The notes under the pieces are model-generated. The model saw nothing but the letters and a program-made list of their open reading frames with translations. It did not search any database and was not told where the DNA came from. Position numbers and translations under genes: made by a program. A stretch of DNA of 64,000 nt, from positions 199,496 through 263,495 of the forward strand of contig JBFYLP010000005.1 in assembly GCA_041305345.1 (NCBI GenBank), in the 5' to 3' direction. The stretch's first letter is position 1, and every line of letters begins with the position of its first letter. The stretch comes from JACRGC01 sp041305345 (GTDB taxonomy: Archaea > Micrarchaeota > Micrarchaeia > Norongarragalinales > SBBD01). Below are positions 15,196-24,419 of this stretch, in pieces.

Positions 15196-16473
15196 ATGAG
15201 CGATGCGGCTTATGACATCATAATCGTTGGCGGCGGGCCGGGCGGCTCTTCTTGTGCGGCGTTCCTTGGCAAGATGGGCCATAGGGTGCTGCTGCTAGAC
15301 AAGCAGAAATTCCCAAGGGACAAGACGTGCGGGGATGCGATTTCGGGCAAGTCGCGGGGAGTCCTTAGGGACCTTGGCATCGTGGACATCGTCGAAGAGG
15401 CCCCCCACTCAAAGGTGTTTGGCGTTGCGTTCAGTTCCCCCGATGGCACTTTCGTCGACATACCAATCCCGCAGGATAGGGGGATGGATTACGGCTATTG
15501 CTGCAGGAGGAACGTTTATGACAACCTGCTCTTCCAATACATCAAGAAATTTTCCAACATTACGGTGATGGAGGAATTCGAGGTTACGGACATCATCAAG
15601 GACGGGGAAAAGGTAGATGGTGTGAAGGGCACGGACAAGAAAACGGGCACGGAAAAGGCTTTCCGGGCAAAAATCATCGTGGGCGCCGATGGCGCGCTTT
15701 CAGTTGTGGCAAGGAAGCTTGGCCTTGGCGAAACCGACCCCAACCACAATTGCACCGCGGTAAGGGGGTATTTCAGGGGGGTAAAAGGCACGAAAAACAG
15801 CATCGAATTGCATTTCGTCGAGTCGATCATCCCGGGCTATTTTTGGATTTTCCCAATGGAGGATGGGATTGTGAATGTCGGCGCTGGCATCCTGACTTCG
15901 GACATGCAGCAAAAGAAGATGAACCTCAAGGAGGAGGTCATGAAGATCATCAATGAAAATCCCATGTTCAAGGATAGGTTTGCGGGTTCTGAGCAGCTTG
16001 CATATGACCAGGATGGAAAGCTCATTCCGGTGAAGGATGGGATCAGGGGATGGAACCTGCCCCTCGGGTCGGCGCATAGGAAGGTGCACGGCGAGGGATT
16101 CGTGCTTCTTGGCGATGCCGCAAGCCTGATCGACCCTTTTTCCGGGGAGGGAATCGGGAATGCCATGACTTCCGGAAAGCTTGCATCTGCAACGATTCAT
16201 AAGGCCTTGCAGGCAAATGATTTCTCTGCAAAGCTGCTTAGCGAATATGAGACCAACCTCTACAATCTTCTTTGGAGGGAGCTCAACAACAGCTGGAAGA
16301 TGCAAAAACGCGGGAAAACCAAGTGGCTAGTAAACCTCGTGCTGAAAAAAGCCGCAAACAACAAGGAGATGAGGGAATTCATCGCCTCGAGCCTTATTGA
16401 CCAGCACGCAAGGCAGGGATTTGGCTCGCCGATGTTCTATATGAAGGTGCTGCTTACCCCGCCCCTTTGGTGA
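15196..16473 (+). CDS. Geranylgeranyl reductase family flavoprotein (archaeal lipid saturation)
   Basis: 425 residues from ATG 15196, preceded by a G-run (GGGGGGGAT). The FAD-binding Rossmann motif IIIVGGGPGGSSCAAFLGK is at about 9-27, followed by DKTCGDAISGKS and the second FAD motif GDAASLIDPFSGEGIGNAM near 305. The family reduces geranylgeranyl chains of archaeal membrane lipids (digeranylgeranyl glycerophospholipids) or free prenyl groups. Substrate within the family cannot be fixed from sequence. An upstream in-frame start is less likely because the G-run sits between it and this ATG. Its 3' end is copied into the downstream intergenic DNA (see repeat). Confidence 0.85.
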   Translation: MSDAAYDIIIVGGGPGGSSCAAFLGKMGHRVLLLDKQKFPRDKTCGDAISGKSRGVLRDLGIVDIVEEAPHSKVFGVAFSSPDGTFVDIPIPQDRGMDYGYCCRRNVYDNLLFQYIKKFSNITVMEEFEVTDIIKDGEKVDGVKGTDKKTGTEKAFRAKIIVGADGALSVVARKLGLGETDPNHNCTAVRGYFRGVKGTKNSIELHFVESIIPGYFWIFPMEDGIVNVGAGILTSDMQQKKMNLKEEVMKIINENPMFKDRFAGSEQLAYDQDGKLIPVKDGIRGWNLPLGSAHRKVHGEGFVLLGDAASLIDPFSGEGIGNAMTSGKLASATIHKALQANDFSAKLLSEYETNLYNLLWRELNNSWKMQKRGKTKWLVNLVLKKAANNKEMREFIASSLIDQHARQGFGSPMFYMKVLLTPPLW

Positions 16474-16591
16474 ACTGGGCAATTAATCAGACTGGGAAGG
16501 AAATGCCACACCACTGCTTCCGTAATAGCACACTAATCCGCATCAATTTGACCAGCACGCAAGGCAGGGATTTGGCTCGCCGATGTTCTAT
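16397..16591. repeat. 44-base direct repeat copying the 3' part of the reductase gene
   Basis: Bases 16397-16440, inside the reductase gene, recur identically at 16548-16591 in the intergenic region. The second copy is itself bracketed by two identical 16-base sequences TAATCCGCATCAATTT (16534-16549, overlapping the first two bases of the copy, and 16593-16608). The layout resembles a template-switch or patch insertion rather than a simple tandem duplication. Confidence 0.85.
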
Positions 16592-16601
16592 TTAATCCGC
16601 A

Positions 16602-17252
16602 TCAATTTTCAGTCAAAGGAAGCTCCCGCAGCACCTTTTCGGTCGTGACCACGTGCACTCCAGCAGCCTGCATCTGCCGGATTGAAAGCTCGCCGTCGGT
16701 GGGCTTCACATTGAATGATTTTGACGCATCCGATACGAGGTATACTTCTATCCCCATCCTGCGCATCTCGAGCGCTGCGGAGCGGACCGCATAATCGGTC
16801 GATATGCCATAGAGGACCGCCCGCTTGACGTTCAAAAGCCTAAGTATTTTTGCGGCATTGGGATTGCTAAAAACGTTGTGCTTTTGCTTTTGCAGGATTA
16901 TTTCCCTCTTTTTTAGCGCCCTTTTAAGCTGCGCATCGGAATATTTCCGGCTCTCAATTACGGCGGGCATCCTTGGTGCGGTTTCCCTTATCTTCTTCTG
17001 GCCGGGAGTGCCGTCCATGCAGTGGAGCGGGAATGGGCCGCCCCAGATCGAAAGTTCGGACATCTCGGCAGACTTGTATTTTTCAGTCCCGAAATGCCTG
17101 GCCATGCTCGAAATTATCTTGAGCCTTCGCTTCCTTGCAAAGGAAGTAAGCTTCTTTAGGTTTTGGCGTATGTTTTCGGCATTCGGTACCGGAAACTTGC
17201 CGTGCGAAAGGATATAATCGTTTTGAGTATCCGAATCGAAGAAAACCAGCAT
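16602..17252 (-). CDS. Isochorismatase/nicotinamidase-like hydrolase lacking the catalytic Cys
   Basis: 216 residues. The fold is recognisable: DSDTQNDYI (Asp at ~9), FPLHCMDGTPGQ typical of nicotinamidases, a Lys near 120 (LQKQKHNVFSNP) and YGISTDYAVRSAALEMRR. In active amidases the last motif reads TDYCV with the nucleophilic Cys; here it is Ala (codon GCG). It is therefore predicted not to be a working amidase, although non-Cys isochorismatases exist. Loss of function, a changed reaction or a binding role are all possible. The end lies inside the second copy of the TAATCCGCATCAATTT repeat. It stands alone, facing the reductase gene. Confidence 0.75.
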   Translation of the reverse strand: MLVFFDSDTQNDYILSHGKFPVPNAENIRQNLKKLTSFARKRRLKIISSMARHFGTEKYKSAEMSELSIWGGPFPLHCMDGTPGQKKIRETAPRMPAVIESRKYSDAQLKRALKKREIILQKQKHNVFSNPNAAKILRLLNVKRAVLYGISTDYAVRSAALEMRRMGIEVYLVSDASKSFNVKPTDGELSIRQMQAAGVHVVTTEKVLRELPLTEN

Positions 17253-17410
17253 TCCCCCAGCACCCCCACCTAGTTAGAATAAGCTTTAGCCTATTTCAAC
17301 TTAAATAGATATGCATTCGCGGGCGAGTGCTGCATCCGGGGATGCGCTTTTTTACCCTTTCCGGCTTGTTTTCCCAACCTCCCGATGTAAAAGAAACATT
17401 TAGCGCAAAT

Positions 17411-17420
17411 ACTTATAAAC
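17411..17420 (+). promoter_or_regulatory. TATA box of the large pilin-like surface protein gene
   Basis: ACTTATAAAC centred about 25 bases before ATG 17441 predicts a leaderless message and excludes the upstream in-frame start at 17327. Confidence 0.5.
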
Positions 17421-17440
17421 GGGCCCGGCCTTATTTGTTT

Positions 17441-20320
17441 ATGCGCAATGGGGGCCAGACCTCGATCGAATACCTTATGCTCATAGGTGCCGCAATATTC
17501 TTCGTCGTTGTTGCCTCCCTTGCAGCAAGGAGCGCGTTCCTGCCTGCTGCGAAATCGGTCCCAACTACTGCTGCGCAAATCGTGACAGCTGCAGCAAGCC
17601 TCAAGATTACCCCAACCTCAATTGTCCTCCCAACCCCCGCAGGATGCACTCCTGGAAGCGTGTGCTTTTCCGCCTCGATGACAAACAATACTGCTAACTG
17701 CTCGCCAACTGAAACCGTGCAGCCTTGCCAGGATACGTGCATCACATACTGCAGCGCTGATGGCGTTTGCCCCCCGCCCTGCACCGCAGGATGCGAGGCG
17801 AAGTGCATAGGCGCAAGCACCCCGCCTTCCTGCATACTGCATCCCATTCCGGTTGAAGGGACCGGCCCTTTCAACGGCTTTCTCGTTGCCCTTTTCACAA
17901 ACCTGCCTCCATCGGTGACGAGTGCAACGCTCAAGTGCTCTTCTTCGGATGCGGGCGCTGCGCGCGCCATAATCTCCGGGGCTGCATACCGCACTTGCAG
18001 CTATCCCGCAGTGGCGACCGAAACCGATTTTCTAGGAAATGCAACTGCCGGAGACATTTCATGCATCAATAAGACACTAGTAAGGCCGGTACCCATCCAG
18101 CCGCCCGAGTGCGTCAGCCTTGTTGCCAATCCCGATGAGGCAACGGGCCCATTTGACAGCACCCTTACAGCGACATTCGCAAATGTCCCCGACGGAACGC
18201 CAGCACAGCTGAAATGCAACCAAACCGATCCCGGGATGGATGTAGCGGTCACCGGCGGCATTGCGATTAGGACTTGCAGGCACAGGATCACAAGTTCACA
18301 GGTGCAGCATTTCGCGGAAGCATCCGCAATGGGCGCTATATGCCCAACTGAAACGATAACGAATTTGCCAACTCCTCCAAGCTGCACCGTAATAATGGTT
18401 CCTGCAAGTGACAACGGCCCATTCACGGCAAACATATTCGGGAATTTCACGAATCTGGAAACGGGCATCACCCAGGCACTGATAAAATGCACAGAGGCTG
18501 ATGCAGGCACGCTGAGGTTCATTATAGGCGGCCAGTACGCATTCCGGACCTGCAGCTATCCGGCCGTTTCCTCCAATACGCCATTTATCGTAAACGTCAC
18601 TGCCGGTACTGCAACCTGCACAGCAATCCTTTGGGACCTGAAGGATGCGAGCTGCGTGCTTACCGCCTCTCCAGCTTTGGCAACCGGCCCCTTCCAAAGC
18701 AACATTTTAGCCACGTTCAGCGACCTGCCGGAGGACACAGTAAATGCGACAATAAGGTGCAATTCAACTGATCCTGGAATCGAGTCATACCTTATTGCGC
18801 ATAAGTATGCAACAAGGGTTTGCCCGTATCCTTCCGTATCCTTAAATACTATTTTTACGGCAAACGCCAGCACCCCGCAAGCAAGTTGCATCGCAGCGGT
18901 CTCCGACCAAAGTGCAGCAGGAAGCGGAAGCTGCACGCTTTCTGCAAGCCCAAGCTCCGCAACGGGCCCATTCCAGTCGCTTATCACTGCAACATTCAGC
19001 AGCCTGCCTTTCGGCATAACAACTGCAACGCTTAGGTGCAACTCAACTGATTCCGGAGTTGTGGTTCCAATCGATGGGCTTGGAAGGGCATCAAGGTTCT
19101 GCACATACCCGTTCGTTGACTCCCAGTATAGCAGGACTGCAATTGCAGCTGCGGACGGGATATCCTGCACAACAGATGTCACGATTTACTCGCAGCCGCC
19201 GTGCGCCGTCACTTCATGCGACCTAACGACCGGGCAATTCTACAGCCCCGTGATATTCACGGGGTATTCCTCCTCGCCACCCATCATCCCGATATTGGAT
19301 CCGTCACTGCTTTGCAACAACGGCGGCGGACCGTGCTTGGGCGAACCCTGCAGGGTCAGGGGGTCGCAGAGGGGCGAGAACATTTGTGCGCTTATTGAGG
19401 ACCTTGGCGACTACGACTGGAACGACTTTGTTTTCTCAACTGAAGTGGAAGCATTCCCCCAGGGCCAGAGGCTGCTGAAGATCACCGTCGAGAGCATCGA
19501 CAGCGCGGCGACGAACTGGCCGAAGCTGTTTTTCCAGTCTCCCGCGCCAAAGATCGCAATAGACCTGCAGACCAATGAAACGAAAATCGGCACCGACACC
19601 AACTTCACAGTCTGGCAAAACCCCCACCTTCACGTCGGCGAGACGAAAAGCTATTTCTATGCCGATGCGGGCGCCAACCTTCCACCGCTTTGGACGTACT
19701 CGAAGTGGCCGTTGCCAGTACAGCAGGGGGATTCTAGCGACTTATACTACGATCCCATCATGGATATGGTTTGGGATCCCGACCGCGCGCCTTTGGACCT
19801 CTGGGCATTAGTGGTCGACGAGGCCCCGGACAGCGAACTACGCTTCCAGATTACACAGCAGGCAAATCCAATTGTTGGAACCTTCAGCATCATCTCGAAC
19901 CGCTACCTTCACTACCAGATGTCATATTACGGATCCACATTTGCATCTTCATATGTGACAATACGAGTCACGGACCCTTCGGGCCTATGGGAGGAGAGGC
20001 AGTTCGAGCTTGTTAGGGGAGGGCCGAAACTCGACCTGCCTGAGATCATAAGGATTCCCACATATCAGACGCTTACGCTCGATTTGCACGCGTTCTCCGG
20101 GCATACGTTCCTCGATAATGATGCCCTGTCTTACTCGGTCGAATATGTGGGCTATGAATTTGGGCCCCCCCTCGCCAATTGCTTTATCTATGCACATGTC
20201 CTTACCTGCCCATATAACCCCAACTTCAAGGGAATGGGTGGAAACGAGGACGTGATAGTGCGGGTTTCAGACGGGATGGGAGGAAGCAGTTCGGACATAA
20301 TGAGGGTATTGGTCAATTGA
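17441..20320 (+). CDS. Large surface protein with class III signal peptide and five Cys-rich repeats
   Basis: 959 residues. The N-terminus MRNGG/QTSIEYLMLIGAA is a class III (type IV pilin/archaellin) signal, cleaved after GG with Glu at +5, followed by the assembling hydrophobic helix. A Cys-dense segment (~70-130) leads into five repeats of ~85-90 residues (about 130-580). Each has the pattern SC...TGPF...lkCnstD.G...RtCsYP...sC, with four Cys likely forming two disulfides. The C-terminal ~370 residues include GDYDWNDFVFSTEVE, a motif found in bacterial LruC/DUF4842-like surface proteins, and Ig/cadherin-like ends. It probably forms or decorates a pilus-like or adhesin structure. The following gene encodes another class III signal protein. 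Confidence 0.75.
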   Translation: MRNGGQTSIEYLMLIGAAIFFVVVASLAARSAFLPAAKSVPTTAAQIVTAAASLKITPTSIVLPTPAGCTPGSVCFSASMTNNTANCSPTETVQPCQDTCITYCSADGVCPPPCTAGCEAKCIGASTPPSCILHPIPVEGTGPFNGFLVALFTNLPPSVTSATLKCSSSDAGAARAIISGAAYRTCSYPAVATETDFLGNATAGDISCINKTLVRPVPIQPPECVSLVANPDEATGPFDSTLTATFANVPDGTPAQLKCNQTDPGMDVAVTGGIAIRTCRHRITSSQVQHFAEASAMGAICPTETITNLPTPPSCTVIMVPASDNGPFTANIFGNFTNLETGITQALIKCTEADAGTLRFIIGGQYAFRTCSYPAVSSNTPFIVNVTAGTATCTAILWDLKDASCVLTASPALATGPFQSNILATFSDLPEDTVNATIRCNSTDPGIESYLIAHKYATRVCPYPSVSLNTIFTANASTPQASCIAAVSDQSAAGSGSCTLSASPSSATGPFQSLITATFSSLPFGITTATLRCNSTDSGVVVPIDGLGRASRFCTYPFVDSQYSRTAIAAADGISCTTDVTIYSQPPCAVTSCDLTTGQFYSPVIFTGYSSSPPIIPILDPSLLCNNGGGPCLGEPCRVRGSQRGENICALIEDLGDYDWNDFVFSTEVEAFPQGQRLLKITVESIDSAATNWPKLFFQSPAPKIAIDLQTNETKIGTDTNFTVWQNPHLHVGETKSYFYADAGANLPPLWTYSKWPLPVQQGDSSDLYYDPIMDMVWDPDRAPLDLWALVVDEAPDSELRFQITQQANPIVGTFSIISNRYLHYQMSYYGSTFASSYVTIRVTDPSGLWEERQFELVRGGPKLDLPEIIRIPTYQTLTLDLHAFSGHTFLDNDALSYSVEYVGYEFGPPLANCFIYAHVLTCPYNPNFKGMGGNEDVIVRVSDGMGGSSSDIMRVLVN

Positions 20321-20382
20321 AACTAATTCGGAATGCCAAAAAAAGGTGGCTTTTCGGATTCTCGAGATCCTGAAAGCATTTG

Positions 20383-22365
20383 ATGCGGACAAAATCCATT
20401 TTTAAAAGTGATGATGTGGAAAGCAGGAGGGGCGTGACGTCAATTGAAAGCCTTACGCTCATTGCCGCGGCAATAGTATTTGTCGTTGTGGTCACGATTG
20501 CCACGAGGGCATTGATCACCCAGGGCGGCGAAACCGTCGGAAGCTCCGGGGGAATCGTCACGACGCTCAAGGCGACCTTCGCAAAGCAGGCAACATCGAT
20601 AATCATCCCAACCTACAAGCAGGAGATACCGACCTGGATTCCAAGCTCCATTCCCTCTCCGACTTCCTCGCCAACTGCGATCCCCTCTCCTTCCGAGACG
20701 CCAACTCCCTCGCCATCCGAAACTCCCTCGCCCAGCCCCTCTCCTTCTCCCGACCCAAGCCCTTCCCCGTCGCCTTCGCCATCCCCGGCACCAACCTGTA
20801 CAGGCGACCAGGAGATCTTCCCCTCGGTTGCTGCTTCAGGGGCCAACCTCCCGATAGATTATTTCGTTGATTTTTGGAATTGCTCTGGAAATTCGCAGGT
20901 ATTTGGCGGCAGGAACGTCTTCTACAGCGGGAATGCCAACAGCCGGATTGTCCGCTTCAGGTTTGCGGACCTCGACGGTGCTACGGATCAAAAAAATGCG
21001 ATCCATACTTCGTCGATGTCGGGCGTGGCCGCCTCCAACCGCTCGGCCAGCTTTTTCCTGAACGGCACAATACGATTAAGCACCACGACCGGCAACACAT
21101 ATTCATACACCGTGCACGAGCTTGCGGATTTCAATGGCGATGGAAAGGACGAAGCGATTTATGGGGGGACAACCTGCACGATTGCGGTTCAGGACGCACC
21201 GACACATGCAGCCCTATGGTCCGATCTGCAAATCACGGGCGGAATGTGCACGCTTTCGGACATCCACGATTATGACGGCGATGGGATTAAGGATTTGCTC
21301 CTGTACAACAACATCAATTCACAAGGGGGCAATTTTACTGCGTATAAGATCGCGCCAACACGCATCCCCATCTGGACATATTCGAAGCCTTCGGGGAACG
21401 CGAGCTGCTTTAATTCATACGAGGTTTCCTGGCAGGGCAATATGTACGGGGAAGGGGATGACGAGGTAGCAATAGGGTATGGCGCCGCAAGCGGCAGCTG
21501 CCATACTGGGATTGTGGTGCTCGATGCATCCAACGGCACGATAAAATACAGGTTCAATGCCACACGGAATGGCGTCAGGATAATAGCCCTCGATTCAATA
21601 GATGCAAACAGGGTGGGTCATAGGGATATGTGGATAGGATTCGATACATCAAGGATGATGTGGCTTGGCAACCGGGCAAGTGAACTGCCATACACGCATA
21701 ATACTTACCAGATAGGCACTTCGAGATACCCAACGGATCTCGATGTTGGCGACCTCGACAAAGACGGATTCGAGGATGATTTCATAGTGAAGACGGATAA
21801 AATTTACGCTTACAAAGTGAATGGCGTTGGTGCGCCAACGATGCTTTGGGAATATTCCTCGCCAGGCATAACATCGAACCTCTACCCGGACAACACGCTA
21901 GGGTTGCGGGACATAAACGGTGACGGGAGGCTTGAAATCGTAACTGCGCTTTCGAGCGGATGGATCGTCATCCTAGACAGCTCTGGCAACCCGCTGGTCG
22001 AATTCAAGGAACCGCACGGGCTATACATCAATTCAATGATTGCATCAAACATGATACCGACAAGCAAGATGCAGACAATTGACATCTCGCACAATTCGAC
22101 GGATAACAGCACAATGATTGGCTTCGCAAGCCATAGGATCGCGTCAGGGGATGAAGGTTACGCATATGTTTATGATTACGAGCCGTGCAAGATTTCAATT
22201 GACGGCGGCCCCTTGATTGCAATGAAATGGAACCCTGCCAAGTCCAAATGGCATTTCCACGACTCGGTGGGGCTGCCTGCCGGAGGCCACCAGTATGAAA
22301 TCAGCTGCGATGGGAGTTTTGGCGGCGTGGGGCGAGAATCGCTATTGCAGTCATTTGCCGTATAG
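20383..22365 (+). CDS. Class III signal peptide protein with FG-GAP/EF-type calcium repeats
   Basis: 660 residues from ATG 20383. A pilin-type signal is visible (ESRRG/VTSIESLTLIAAA, Glu at +5). Residues ~90-140 are a Pro/Ser/Thr linker of repeated SPSP units, a likely site of O-glycosylation. The rest is a beta-propeller-like region with calcium-binding DxDxDG loops: ADFNGDGKDE, HDYDGDGIKD, GDLDKDGFED, RDINGDGRLE. Such FG-GAP repeats occur in adhesins and integrin-like proteins. It lies 62 bases after the five-repeat surface protein and probably belongs to the same surface structure. An earlier TTG (20380) is one codon upstream; the ATG is preferred. Confidence 0.8.
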   Translation: MRTKSIFKSDDVESRRGVTSIESLTLIAAAIVFVVVVTIATRALITQGGETVGSSGGIVTTLKATFAKQATSIIIPTYKQEIPTWIPSSIPSPTSSPTAIPSPSETPTPSPSETPSPSPSPSPDPSPSPSPSPSPAPTCTGDQEIFPSVAASGANLPIDYFVDFWNCSGNSQVFGGRNVFYSGNANSRIVRFRFADLDGATDQKNAIHTSSMSGVAASNRSASFFLNGTIRLSTTTGNTYSYTVHELADFNGDGKDEAIYGGTTCTIAVQDAPTHAALWSDLQITGGMCTLSDIHDYDGDGIKDLLLYNNINSQGGNFTAYKIAPTRIPIWTYSKPSGNASCFNSYEVSWQGNMYGEGDDEVAIGYGAASGSCHTGIVVLDASNGTIKYRFNATRNGVRIIALDSIDANRVGHRDMWIGFDTSRMMWLGNRASELPYTHNTYQIGTSRYPTDLDVGDLDKDGFEDDFIVKTDKIYAYKVNGVGAPTMLWEYSSPGITSNLYPDNTLGLRDINGDGRLEIVTALSSGWIVILDSSGNPLVEFKEPHGLYINSMIASNMIPTSKMQTIDISHNSTDNSTMIGFASHRIASGDEGYAYVYDYEPCKISIDGGPLIAMKWNPAKSKWHFHDSVGLPAGGHQYEISCDGSFGGVGRESLLQSFAV

Positions 22366-22416
22366 CGCTTTTGGCAGGCGTCGCATTTTTTAATGTTTGA
22401 TTTTCCTACTTAACGC

Positions 22417-23910
22417 ATGGATCTAGCGGGAAAGGCGAAAGGCAATTCAATCAAGTGGAGAGAATATTCGCAGCAAAGCTTTTCGGAAGCAAAGCAGCAG
22501 CTAAAGCCCATATTCCTGCTAATTGCAGCAAGATGGGACAGGTGGTGCAGGCTGTATGAGAAGGAGACGCTTTCGGATGCGGAAATTTTGCTTGCGATCA
22601 ACGAACATTTCGTGCCGATTTTTGTGGATGCGGATAGGCGCAGGGACCTTGAATGCGAATATTTTGAGGCCGGCCTTCCCGTTACGGTGATTTTCAGTGC
22701 AAGGGGCGAGAGGCTTCTTTCGTTCCGGGGGCATCAGGCAAAGGCGGTGCTGATGGAACTGCTTTTTGATGCTGCATCCGGGAAAATACAGCCCGAGAAA
22801 GTGCAGGCACAGGAAGAGGATGGAAGGAAGCCTGCTGCTCTCTCAAATGAAAAACTATCCGAATTCCTAAACGAGTTTGATTCGGAAATCGCAGTGCTTT
22901 TCGATGAGCTATATGGCGGCTTTGGGGCTTCCCGGAAATTGCCCAATGCATACGCGCTGGATTACCTCGCGGTAAAATATTCCTCGGAGAGGAAGAACCT
23001 TTGGAGGGGAATGCTTGAAAAGAGCCTTAATGGCTTGGAAGGCCTTGCGGACCGCGAGGAAGACGGGTTCTTCAGGCTTGCTGCAAGGAGGGATTGGCAG
23101 GAGCCGGAGTATTGCAAGCTGCTTTGGGAAAATTCGGCGATTGCAGCCGCATACCTCAAGGCAGGCATCGTGCTCGAAAACGACAAATTCTTGGCAATTG
23201 CCAGGAAAACATACGATTGGATGCTTCGCAGCCTGTATGACCGGAAGGAAGGCGGCTTCTTCGGGTCCTTTGATGCGGATGAGGCATATTTCACTAGGGC
23301 TTTGGAAGAGAGGAAAAAAATGCAGGAGCCCTACATTGACAGGACGAAATATGCGGATTGGAATTTCGAGGCAGCTGCCTCATTCCTGCAGGCGCACAGG
23401 CTGATGGCAAGGCTCGAGTACTGGGAGGCTGCGGATGCTACCTTGTCGTTCATGAAAAAAAGGATGGTTGGAAGGAGTGGAGTGCTCCATTATTACGACC
23501 CGGAAGAGGGAGCAAGGCTCGATGGCCTGCTGCTGGACAATGCGTGGGGCGCAATTGCATTCCTGGAGGCCTACCGCATCGGGAAGGCGGAGGAGCACCT
23601 CGAGGCTGGGAAAAAAATATTGGAGTTCACCATTTCAAACTTTTTCTCCGAGGAGAAAAACGCATTCATTGGGAGGAACAGCACTGCATCCGATATGTAC
23701 CGGGAGGGCGAGCTCCGAAGGGAGTCGGTAGATTACTACGGGAATGCGGTCGCGTGCTTTGCAATGCTGCTTGGCTATGGCATAACCAAGGAAGAGAGAT
23801 GCCTGGAGACGGCAAAGCGCGTGCTGCCAAATTTCCTTTATTGCGACAATGATGTGGATAGGGAGGCGCTAATCGCCCAGGCCGCATTGAACCTTGGGCG
23901 GATCACTTGA
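22417..23910 (+). CDS. YyaL/DUF255-like protein: degenerate thioredoxin domain plus helical barrel
   Basis: 497 residues. Residues ~10-115 resemble the thioredoxin-like domain of the YyaL/SPATA20 family (WREYSQQSFSEAKQQLKPI; FVPIFVDADRR; GLPVTVIFSARGE). The usual CHWCH motif is reduced to RWDRWCRL with one Cys, so classical dithiol chemistry is unlikely. The remaining ~380 residues are helical with an N-acylglucosamine-epimerase-like (alpha/alpha) barrel pattern (LLDNAWGAIAFLEAYRIG). It is shorter than typical members (~650-700 residues). The TATA-like TTTTTTAATG lies ~25-30 bases upstream, so it has its own promoter. The substrate is unknown for the family. Confidence 0.7.
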   Translation: MDLAGKAKGNSIKWREYSQQSFSEAKQQLKPIFLLIAARWDRWCRLYEKETLSDAEILLAINEHFVPIFVDADRRRDLECEYFEAGLPVTVIFSARGERLLSFRGHQAKAVLMELLFDAASGKIQPEKVQAQEEDGRKPAALSNEKLSEFLNEFDSEIAVLFDELYGGFGASRKLPNAYALDYLAVKYSSERKNLWRGMLEKSLNGLEGLADREEDGFFRLAARRDWQEPEYCKLLWENSAIAAAYLKAGIVLENDKFLAIARKTYDWMLRSLYDRKEGGFFGSFDADEAYFTRALEERKKMQEPYIDRTKYADWNFEAAASFLQAHRLMARLEYWEAADATLSFMKKRMVGRSGVLHYYDPEEGARLDGLLLDNAWGAIAFLEAYRIGKAEEHLEAGKKILEFTISNFFSEEKNAFIGRNSTASDMYREGELRRESVDYYGNAVACFAMLLGYGITKEERCLETAKRVLPNFLYCDNDVDREALIAQAALNLGRIT

Positions 23911-24316
23911 ATGAGCTGCTAATTTTCAAGCCGTACTTGGCCATTTCGCCTTCGGAATAATTTTCCCTGCCGTATTTGAAAAGTATTCCATCCCCGCTGA
24001 ACCTTGGGATGACATGGAAGTGCACGTGGAATACCAATTGGCCAGCTGCCCCTCCCTCGTTCAGGAAGAGGTTGATGCCATCCGCCCCGAGAGCGGTCTT
24101 GACCGACGCGGCGACCTTGCGTGCGAAAGAAATAAGCTCGCCAAGCTCCGTATCAGGCATCTCCGAGAAGTGGACCGAATGCGACTTTGGAATGACAAGG
24201 GTGTGCCCCTTTTTCGCGGGGTACAAATCCAGGAATGCGAGGTGGCGTTCATCCTCATGAACCTTAACCGAGGGCAAATCGCCCTTCACGATCCTGCAGA
24301 AGATGCATTCGTCCAT
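23903..24316 (-). CDS. HIT-family nucleotide hydrolase
   Basis: 137 residues from ATG 24316. It has the HIT signature HVHFHVIPR near residue 95 with the catalytic His triad, and the N-terminal zinc-type DECIFCRIVKGDLPS. HIT proteins hydrolyse nucleoside phosphoramidates or dinucleotides (HINT, Ap4A). An in-frame TTG at 24328 is near the predicted transcription start (TATA GATTTTATTAATG on the minus strand), so the ATG is favoured. The 3' end overlaps the convergent YyaL-like gene by 8 bases. Confidence 0.9.
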   Translation of the reverse strand: MDECIFCRIVKGDLPSVKVHEDERHLAFLDLYPAKKGHTLVIPKSHSVHFSEMPDTELGELISFARKVAASVKTALGADGINLFLNEGGAAGQLVFHVHFHVIPRFSGDGILFKYGRENYSEGEMAKYGLKISSSFK

Positions 24317-24419
24317 TGCACGTACCAAACTGATGTATTCACGGCTGCATTAATAAAATCATCCCTAAACGCCACGAATATAAAGCGGTCCGGGATATAT
24401 TGTTGCAGGGGTGGGTTGG

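Noticed and set aside
17327..17440. Longer N-terminus of the large surface protein
   Set aside because: TATA at 17411-17420 lies after it, and the class III signal must be near the N-terminus.
20640..20790. Short tandem DNA repeats in a coding region
   Set aside because: They encode a Ser/Pro linker of a surface protein in one frame; not a CRISPR array and no separate gene.
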